Assembly: GCF_020524165.1 (NCBI RefSeq)
Contig: NZ_JAIVKU010000002.1
Coordinates: forward strand, 124,001 to 188,000
Length of the DNA stretch: 64,000 nt
Reading direction: 5' to 3'
Source of the DNA: Guptibacillus hwajinpoensis
GTDB taxonomy: Bacteria > Bacillota > Bacilli > Bacillales > Guptibacillaceae
Numbering within the stretch: the stretch's first letter is position 1; the number at the start of each line of letters is the position of its first letter. Below, piece after piece: positions 58,424-64,000 of this stretch. The notes under the pieces were generated by a model, which was not told where the DNA came from, made no database searches, and saw only the letters and a program-made list of their open reading frames with translations. A program made the position numbers and the translations under genes.

Positions 58424-59845
58424 TTAGTTGATTTGTTTTGCAACATGATCTTCATCAAGTTCTTCAAGATGCATGAGTTTTTGTAGCTTCTTAGATAGAA
58501 GTAATAATATGATTCCTAGTCCTAGAGCTGCAAATCCTAAATACATGAAGATTTCAAGATATCCTGCTGATGTTGTCAGTGAAGCAATGTGGCCTGCAAG
58601 ATAGTTTGCAGCAGCATTACTTAGGAACCAAACACCCATCAATAATGAAGCGATCTTTACTGGAGACATTTTACTCACTAAAGATAGTCCAATTGGTGAA
58701 AGGGATAGTTCACCAAGCGTATGGAAGAAGTAAGTCACAACCATAAAGAGCATGCTTGCTTTCATTGCAATGTTTCCTTCATCACTTCCTGTCATCATAA
58801 CGGCAGGAACCATCACCATAAATCCGACACCAAGTAAGATTAAACCAAATGCCATTTTTGTAGGAATTGCAAAATCACCACGCTTTGATTTCGCTAGTTT
58901 TAGCCAAATTGCTGAGACGATCGGTGCTAGCAATAGTACAAACATCGGGTTAAGTGATTGGAAGAAGGATACCGGTACTTCATAACCAAAGATCGTTCTG
59001 TCTATGAAATCTCTCGTATAAAGTGTGAAGGAAGCACCTGCTTGTTCGAAACCAGCCCAGAATGTAACGGTAAATACAGCAAGAATTAGAATAACTGCAG
59101 TACGTTGTTTCTCCACCTTTGTAAGTGGTTTGGCCTTTCCTTTAACCGTTGGCGTAACTCGGTTGCTTGAAGGAGTACGACCAATATCACCTAGATATTT
59201 TTTGGATAGAAGATTAAAGGTGATCTGTCCGATAATCATTCCGATTGACGATGCCAGGAATGCATATTTGAAACCAAATGTTTCAACGCCACCTGTATTA
59301 GAATAGAAAACATTCGCGTATAAAAGACCAGCGATTAATGGTGAAATTAAGCCACCGAGGTTAATTCCCATATAGAAAATGGTAAACGCTGAATCTTTTC
59401 GCTTATCGTTCTTACTGTATAGCTCTCCAACAAGAGTGGAAATATTGGGTTTGAAAAATCCGTTACCGATAATCAGTAACAATAACCCGGTATAAAGGCC
59501 CCATTGTTCTTGGACAGCAAACAGTGTAAAATCACCGATGGCCATGGTAATACCACCGATGGTTATGGCGGTTCGTAACCCAATAAACTTATCGGTTAAA
59601 TAACCACCAATTAATGGTGTGAAATAGACAAGACCAGTGTACATGCCGTAAAGTTGAAGCGCTCTGCCTTGGTCCATCCCTAATCCACCGCTGATTAACT
59701 CAGCAGTTAAATAAAGTACAAGAATTGAACGCATACCATAATAGCTATAGCGTTCCCACATTTCTGTGATAAACAGAAGATACAAGCCAGGAGGATGTTT
59801 AAGCTTCCCCTTTTTCGTTGGCTTTTCGTCTATGGTGGTGTCCAT
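58424..59845 (-). CDS. POT-family proton-dependent peptide transporter (DtpT-like)
   Basis: Di/tripeptide:proton symporter of 473 residues with 12-14 helices. It carries the ExxERxxYYG signature (TEMWERYSYYGMRSILVLYL), GNGFFKPNISTLVGELY, and FYMGINLGGLISPLIAG (PTR2 motif). WFLSNAAANYLAGHIA lies near the end. GGAGG eight bases before ATG 59845 fixes the start; a longer frame includes the ribosome site. It is monocistronic and convergent with the sugar operon. A cre-like sequence lies about 160 nt upstream. Confidence 0.93.
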   Translation of the reverse strand: MDTTIDEKPTKKGKLKHPPGLYLLFITEMWERYSYYGMRSILVLYLTAELISGGLGMDQGRALQLYGMYTGLVYFTPLIGGYLTDKFIGLRTAITIGGITMAIGDFTLFAVQEQWGLYTGLLLLIIGNGFFKPNISTLVGELYSKNDKRKDSAFTIFYMGINLGGLISPLIAGLLYANVFYSNTGGVETFGFKYAFLASSIGMIIGQITFNLLSKKYLGDIGRTPSSNRVTPTVKGKAKPLTKVEKQRTAVILILAVFTVTFWAGFEQAGASFTLYTRDFIDRTIFGYEVPVSFFQSLNPMFVLLLAPIVSAIWLKLAKSKRGDFAIPTKMAFGLILLGVGFMVMVPAVMMTGSDEGNIAMKASMLFMVVTYFFHTLGELSLSPIGLSLVSKMSPVKIASLLMGVWFLSNAAANYLAGHIASLTTSAGYLEIFMYLGFAALGLGIILLLLSKKLQKLMHLEELDEDHVAKQIN

Positions 59846-60005
59846 AATCAAAACCTCCAATTTTTTATAACTTCCCCATTTTAGCAAATTATTTGTCAAT
59901 TTAAAGCGGAATAGAAAAAGTGCACCTTTTTAAAATGTTTGTAAATTTGTAAAAATTACAGGAAGGTATCATGAGAATGATGTCGAAATTTAGAGAGATT
60001 TGTCT

Positions 60006-60019
60006 TCTAAACGCTTACA
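60006..60019. promoter_or_regulatory. cre-like sequence between the peptide transporter and asnB
   Basis: TCTAAACGCTTACA differs from a perfect cre-type palindrome at its second base. It lies in the 302-nt gap upstream of the peptide transporter gene. I see no other feature in this gap apart from the asnB terminator, and no convincing promoter boxes. Confidence 0.35.
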
Positions 60020-60100
60020 AACCGTACGTTTGTTGATTGTGTTGAAGTGATTGATTGATATTGAAAAATAGACGAAGCATTCCAACGATTACAATTAGAT

Positions 60101-60136
60101 TAATAAAAATAAGGAGAACGACCTAGTCGTCCTCCT
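60101..60136 (-). terminator. Intrinsic terminator of asnB
   Basis: On the minus strand AGGAGGACGAC pairs with GTCGTTCTCCT (11 bp, one mismatch) over a 3-nt loop, followed by TATTTTTATT. It lies 12 nt after the asnB stop codon. Confidence 0.85.
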
Positions 60137-60147
60137 GGTAAAATGAT

Positions 60148-61968
60148 CTAGCTGACAAGCTCGATGTCATACTCATCTAGCCATGCATTTACTTGAATCA
60201 AATAATCGAGCAGTCCTTTTATTTGATCGGTATTCAATCCTTCTACCTGGTTTGAAGCAATCGCTCGAACTTTATCAGCATCGATGAGTGAAAGAATTGG
60301 AGAAGTTGGATCATCGAGAATTTCGAGCATCCATTTTTGAACCCCTTTTAGATAAACAGGATCTTTGTCACTTGGATAGGCACTTTTCTTCCGATACAGA
60401 ACATCATCTGGAAGGGTGTCTTTTAGAGCACGACGTAGAATGCCTTTCTCGATGTTATCCACATTTTTATAATCAATTGGCACATTCCATAAGTATTCAA
60501 CGATCCGATAATCACAGAATGGCACGCGTACTTCAAATCCCGTTTTCATACTCGCACGGTCTTTACGATCAAGCATAAACGGCAAGAAACGCGTGATGAA
60601 GAAGTAAGACATTTGTCGCTGCTTCGCTTCAAAGTCGCTTTCGCCATTAAGAAATGGAATCTCTTCATACGCTTCAGCAAAACGCTCTTTTTGATATTGC
60701 TCAGGCTGAATTTGTTTTTTCATTTCATCAGACAGCACAGATGAGATTCCCTTCAGATTCACAAGCCATGGATACACCTTGGCATCAAGGTATTTTTCCT
60801 GATGGAACCATGGATAACCTGAAAAGACTTCATCGGCAGACTCACCAGAAAGGGCAACAGTGGCATCTTTTTTCATTTCTGTGAAAAGAAGATAGAGCGA
60901 CGTTTCGATTTCACCAACGCCTGGTAGATCTCGTCCTCTCATTGGTTCAAGGAGATTCGAAAGGAGCTGGTTTGCTCCGAATGTTACCGAATGATGACTT
61001 GTTCCAACATGATCAGATACCCGTTTAACCCATGGCTCATCCATATCGTGTCTGAGGAAATCTTTTTGAAAATGATCCTCGTTTTGATCAAAATCAATGG
61101 AGTAGGTGCCGAGTGTTTTATCTGATTGTTTGAATTCCTCAGCTGCAAGGCTTGTGAGACCACTCGAGTCAAGTCCGCCAGAAAGCATTGAAACAACCGG
61201 CATATCTGAAATGAGCTGACGTTGAACAGTATCTGTTAAAAGCGTGCGAATCGTTTCTGTTGTCGTCTCCACGTTATCTGTATGAGGTTTAGATTTCAGC
61301 TTCCAGTAACGGTGCTCTTGGATGGAGTTAGCGGTAGCAATCACATAATGGCCAGGGCGAACTTCATCAATTCCTTTGAAAATCGCCTGTCCTGGCGTTC
61401 GCATCGGACCCATTCCAAAGATTTCGGCAAGGCCTTTCCGATCGACTTGTGGTTTTATTGAAGGGTGTGCGAGAATCGCTTTGATTTCAGATCCGTAAAA
61501 AAGTGAATCTCCTTGTTTTGAGTAGAAAAGCGGTTTGACACCGAGATGGTCACGGCCTAGGAAAAGCTGCTGTTCCTTTTGGTCCCAGATCGCAAAAGCG
61601 AAAATGCCGTTAAAATGCTTCAGGCATTCTTCTTTCCATTCCATATAAGCGTGCAGGACAACTTCTGTATCTGAGTTTGATGTGAAAGTATGTCCCTTCT
61701 GCAGTAGTTCTTGTTTTATTTCTCGATAATTATAGAGTTCCCCGTTATACGTAAGAACAAGTTGTTGATCTGATGACGTCATTGGCTGTTTTCCGCCACG
61801 CGGATCAATGACAATCAAACGACGATGAGCAAGTGCCGCCTGTTCTGAAAGCCAGAAACCTTCTTCATCCGGACCTCGGTGAGCAATGGAATCTGCCATT
61901 TTCTTTAGCGTATCTTGTTCCGTTGAAAGGTCACCAGACCAATTAATCCAACCTGTAATGCCACACAT
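60148..61968 (-). CDS. asnB: Asparagine synthetase, glutamine-hydrolysing
   Basis: Makes asparagine from aspartate, ATP and glutamine; 606 residues. The N-terminal glutaminase domain starts MCGITGW, where Cys2 is the nucleophile after methionine removal. This and GAAGGAATT upstream select ATG 61968 over a longer frame to 62022. The synthetase domain has the PP-loop SMLSGGLDSSGLTSL and the acidic SGESADEVFSGYPWF. It has its own promoter (TTGACC, 18 bases, TACGAT on the minus strand) and terminator. Length and domain order are normal for AsnB; no T-box leader is visible in the short upstream region. Confidence 0.95.
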   Translation of the reverse strand: MCGITGWINWSGDLSTEQDTLKKMADSIAHRGPDEEGFWLSEQAALAHRRLIVIDPRGGKQPMTSSDQQLVLTYNGELYNYREIKQELLQKGHTFTSNSDTEVVLHAYMEWKEECLKHFNGIFAFAIWDQKEQQLFLGRDHLGVKPLFYSKQGDSLFYGSEIKAILAHPSIKPQVDRKGLAEIFGMGPMRTPGQAIFKGIDEVRPGHYVIATANSIQEHRYWKLKSKPHTDNVETTTETIRTLLTDTVQRQLISDMPVVSMLSGGLDSSGLTSLAAEEFKQSDKTLGTYSIDFDQNEDHFQKDFLRHDMDEPWVKRVSDHVGTSHHSVTFGANQLLSNLLEPMRGRDLPGVGEIETSLYLLFTEMKKDATVALSGESADEVFSGYPWFHQEKYLDAKVYPWLVNLKGISSVLSDEMKKQIQPEQYQKERFAEAYEEIPFLNGESDFEAKQRQMSYFFITRFLPFMLDRKDRASMKTGFEVRVPFCDYRIVEYLWNVPIDYKNVDNIEKGILRRALKDTLPDDVLYRKKSAYPSDKDPVYLKGVQKWMLEILDDPTSPILSLIDADKVRAIASNQVEGLNTDQIKGLLDYLIQVNAWLDEYDIELVS

Positions 61969-62028
61969 AACAATTCCTTCTTTCTGAATAGATTGCTTAA
62001 CATTCCTAAATCTCGAAAGCACTTTCCA

Positions 62029-62058
62029 ATCGTATTCCTCTTACTCGGGGAGGGTCAA
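62029..62058 (-). promoter_or_regulatory. Candidate promoter of asnB
   Basis: On the minus strand TTGACC (62058-62053), 18 bases, TACGAT (62034-62029). It would give a leader of roughly 55 nt. Confidence 0.45.
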
Positions 62059-62166
62059 CATGTGAAAGAGACTGTAAAAATGGTTATAATTACCTTAGTT
62101 GGAAAATCGATAGTTTAATAGTCTTGCTATTTAGGAAGATGTGGGAAAAAATGGTGGGTGTTAAAT

Positions 62167-62206
62167 GGTGCCTGTCACCACCCGAATAAGCTCAGATTTT
62201 GTCGAT
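62167..62206 (+). repeat. Dispersed 40-nt hairpin element, copy 10
   Basis: GGTGCCTGTCACCACCCG, 16 bases, GTCGAT. It lies in the 337-nt region between the divergent asnB and the small gene at 62306, downstream of a possible plus-strand promoter (TATAAT at 62085). The stem is TGGTG/CACCA. No terminator follows. Confidence 0.9.
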
Positions 62207-62305
62207 TGAACTGGCATGCCTTTGGCTCCTTGTGGACAATTATTTTCTTACAGTGATAAAATTATTAAGATGTGGATAAGTATGGTAGCGGAAGGAGGAA
62301 TTGCG

Positions 62306-62629
62306 GTGAGATATTTACTATTAGTAGTATTGTTCGGTTTTCTTGTGTTTGTTTATCCGGCACAGGAATTAAATCAATATGATTATCATTCTGCGGATAA
62401 GCCGACAATCTCAGAATTCGCTTACCTTCCAGATGCCAAAATGATCTCTTCTCCTTCTTCGGTATCTCTTCATAAACATAAGATCTTCGGATTTTTTATT
62501 CCTTTCACAAGTGAGTATGAGGTAAAGCCTCGTCTGACATACCCAGAGAAAAATTTGATGCTGGTTGAGATTTTTCCCGATGCCAGGGGTTTTCTGAATG
62601 TATTTGCTGTCCACTCGAATTACCTCTAG
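62306..62629 (+). CDS. Small single-helix membrane or secreted protein, unknown
   Basis: I do not recognise this 107-residue protein. The start is GTG, seven bases after AAGGAGG; a longer frame to 62216 has no ribosome site. One hydrophobic segment (RYLLLVVLFGFLVFVYPA, about 2-19) is followed by a polar domain with several Tyr, Pro and Lys residues and no cysteine. It is either exported with a signal peptide or anchored. It precedes another tiny membrane protein gene and a YitT gene on the same strand, which could form an operon. Confidence 0.55.
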   Translation: MRYLLLVVLFGFLVFVYPAQELNQYDYHSADKPTISEFAYLPDAKMISSPSSVSLHKHKIFGFFIPFTSEYEVKPRLTYPEKNLMLVEIFPDARGFLNVFAVHSNYL

Positions 62630-62753
62630 AACCTCCATTAAAAAGCATATTGTTTATGTATAAAAAGGTAACAGCTATGTCATTTTCTTGATTGCGTTCG
62701 TACAATTTGTCATTGTGCTTGGATCAGATTTTATAGCTGAGGTGAAAAAAGTG

Positions 62754-62900
62754 ATGGAAAAAACATCATGGTGGAAAAATACGCTTGAATGGTTTGGGTG
62801 GAGTGCTCTTTTGGTACTTCCTTTTTGGGGAATGATCGTGCTCTCATCAGAACTCTCAGGTCACCATATGGTACATCTCATTTTGTCTTATTTTAAATAA
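62754..62900 (+). CDS. Tiny membrane protein (48 residues), unknown
   Basis: A 48-residue protein starting MEKTSWWKNTLEWFGWSAL with one hydrophobic helix (about 15-33) and ending HLILSYFK. GAGGTG lies eight bases before ATG 62754; a frame reaching 62688 is less likely. It lies 38 nt before the YitT-family start and may be cotranscribed. Tiny membrane proteins of this kind are common regulators or stress peptides in Bacillaceae, but no function can be assigned. Confidence 0.45.
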   Translation: MEKTSWWKNTLEWFGWSALLVLPFWGMIVLSSELSGHHMVHLILSYFK

Positions 62901-62938
62901 AAACAATTGATGTGATGGAAGATGGAGGAGGCAGTATT

Positions 62939-63841
62939 TTGAGTGATAGTAAGCCGTTAGAAGAGTTAATAAATGAAACGAAAATTCATAAGAAAACACC
63001 GCTTCAAGAGAAAGCAAAAAGAACATTTATGATTACATTAGGGGCCGTGATTATGGCTGTCGGGCTTGAAGTTTTTCTCGTACCGAATCAAGTTATTGAC
63101 GGAGGAATTGTCGGGATTTCCATTATGCTCTCGCATTTAAGTGGGATTAGCCTCGGGATTTTCTTATTCCTTTTAAACCTGCCATTTATTTATATAGGCT
63201 ACAAGCAAATAGGAAAAACCTTTGCATTTTCCACGCTTTACGGCATTGTGATTTTATCTATTTCAACTGCTTTGTTGCACCCTGTTCCAGCCTTTACAGA
63301 TGACATTCTCTTAGCCACTTTGTTTGGTGGCGTTGTCCTTGGTATTGGTGTCGGCATGGTCATTCGTTTTGGTGGTTCCCTTGACGGGACGGAAATTCTC
63401 GCGATACTGGCGAGTAAAAAACTCCCTTTCTCAGTTGGGGAAATCATTATGTTTGCTAACCTCTTTATTCTTGGTAGTGCTGGATTCGTTTTTAGCTTTG
63501 ATCGTGCGATGTATTCCCTTCTTGCTTACTATGTCGCTTATAAAATGATTGATATTACAATCAAAGGGCTAGATGAGTCGAAGTCGGTTTGGATTATTAG
63601 TGACAACCATAAAGAACTCGGCGATGCGATCCTAAGCCGTCTAGGTAGAGGCGTGACGTATTTGCACGGGGAAGGTGCTTTTTCTGGTGATGATAAAAAA
63701 GTGATTTTTTGCGTTATTACAAGATTAGAAGAAGCAAAATTAAAAGATATCGTTGCAGACCACGACGATTCTGCGTTTCTTGCGATGGCAGATATCGCCG
63801 AAGTTCGAGGCGGTCGTTTCAAGAAAAAAGATATTCACTAA
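62939..63841 (+). CDS. YitT-family membrane protein (DUF161/DUF2179)
   Basis: Integral membrane protein of 300 residues. A cytoplasmic N-terminus leads to five or six helices with the family pattern GLEVFLVPNQVIDGGIVGISIMLSHLSG and FGGVVLGIGVGMVIRFGGSLDGTEIL. It ends with a C-terminal DUF2179 domain (WIISDNHKELGDAILSRLGRGVTYLHGEG). TTG 62939 lies seven bases after GGAGGAGG; GTG 62912 in frame precedes it. Bacillus has several YitT paralogues of unknown transport role. A strong terminator follows. Confidence 0.9.
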   Translation: MSDSKPLEELINETKIHKKTPLQEKAKRTFMITLGAVIMAVGLEVFLVPNQVIDGGIVGISIMLSHLSGISLGIFLFLLNLPFIYIGYKQIGKTFAFSTLYGIVILSISTALLHPVPAFTDDILLATLFGGVVLGIGVGMVIRFGGSLDGTEILAILASKKLPFSVGEIIMFANLFILGSAGFVFSFDRAMYSLLAYYVAYKMIDITIKGLDESKSVWIISDNHKELGDAILSRLGRGVTYLHGEGAFSGDDKKVIFCVITRLEEAKLKDIVADHDDSAFLAMADIAEVRGGRFKKKDIH

Positions 63842-63859
63842 GCGGAATAGATGTGGATC

Positions 63860-63898
63860 AAGAGTTGCAGAGGTTTTCCTCTAGCAACTCTTTTTTTC
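63860..63898 (+). terminator. Strong intrinsic terminator
   Basis: AAGAGTTGC pairs with GCAACTCTT, continued inside by AGAGG/CCTCT around TTTT with one bulged A, and a T tract follows. It ends the YitT gene. Confidence 0.9.
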
Positions 63899-63930
63899 TC
63901 GATCAAATCCTAGGGTAGTCGCTATTCTCT

Positions 63931-64000
63931 TTGATCCATCGATCCTTTTACTGGTAAAATAATAGAAATATCTGTTGGAGGGCGGTTGTCGTATGGTGGT
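63931..64000 (+). promoter_or_regulatory. Probable promoter, ribosome site and start of the next gene, cut off by the window
   Basis: TTGATC, 18 bases, TAAAAT, then GGAGGG at 63977-63982 and an ATG at 63993. Only the first two or three codons are inside the window, so nothing can be said about the product. Confidence 0.4.

Noticed and set aside
61969..62160. T-box riboswitch before asnB
   Set aside because: The leader is short and I found neither the T-box sequence nor a specifier-type structure.
2962..62206. The repeats as a CRISPR array
   Set aside because: Copies are dispersed over 60 kb, not regularly spaced in an array, and no cas genes are present.

Overview
The window looks like chromosome of a spore-forming member of the Bacillaceae. 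The reasons are strong AGGAGG-type ribosome binding sites with ATG/GTG/TTG starts, a complete GerA-type germinant receptor locus, catabolite-repression (cre-like) sites, YitT and AsnB homologues, and a YwrD/YwrB/YwrA-like cluster. I cannot name the species. It is almost entirely catabolic: sugar, sugar-acid, amine and guanidino-compound uptake and oxidation. I saw no phage, insertion sequence, CRISPR array, tRNA or rRNA.

Layout: 1-2.9 kb is the end of a sugar ABC operon (permease, two Gfo/Idh/MocA dehydrogenases). 3-5.5 kb holds a PaaK-like CoA ligase divergent from an alpha/beta hydrolase. 5.6-11.5 kb is a germinant receptor locus with genes A, small D, and two B paralogues on the minus strand, and gene C divergent. 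12.1-28.4 kb is a sugar-acid island: a TRAP transporter with two binding proteins, a hydroxyacid dehydrogenase, a LarA-like protein, an IlvD/Edd dehydratase, an unknown protein and an IclR regulator. It continues with an FAH-fold dehydratase, a split UxaA-type dehydratase, a semialdehyde dehydrogenase, a second FAH protein and a DapA-like lyase/aldolase. Three identical 17-bp palindromes, probably IclR operators, mark its two operons. The enzymes fit oxidative non-phosphorylative (Weimberg-like) degradation through 2-keto-3-deoxy acids and 2-oxoglutarate semialdehyde.

28.5-40.7 kb is an amine/guanidine/amide region: cyclase, nitrilase, NCS1 permease, aldehyde dehydrogenase, sodium symporter, ureohydrolase, a PAS/sigma-54 activator, a GABA-type aminotransferase, an aldehyde dehydrogenase and a second cyclase. 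Sigma-54 (-24/-12) promoters precede the ureohydrolase and aminotransferase genes. 40.9-50.7 kb has a DadA-like oxidase, gamma-glutamyltransferase plus a two-gene chromate transporter, a TetR/FAD-monooxygenase pair, and a GntR/aminotransferase/permease set. 50.8-58.4 kb carries a coiled-coil membrane protein and a cre-controlled sugar operon (Gfo/Idh, GntR, ABC binding protein, two permeases, phosphofructokinase-like kinase). 58.4-64 kb has a POT peptide transporter, AsnB, two tiny membrane proteins and a YitT protein.

The least expected structure is a dispersed 40-nt element found ten times. It is a short hairpin centred on GGTGCCTGTCACC, then NCCCG, then exactly 16 variable bases, then GTCGA. 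All ten copies point the same way regardless of gene strand. Six lie between a stop codon (or at the 3' end of a gene) and an intrinsic terminator, and one has been absorbed into the C-terminus of the phosphofructokinase gene. It behaves like a REP/RAYT-type mobile hairpin family, but no transposase lies in this window.
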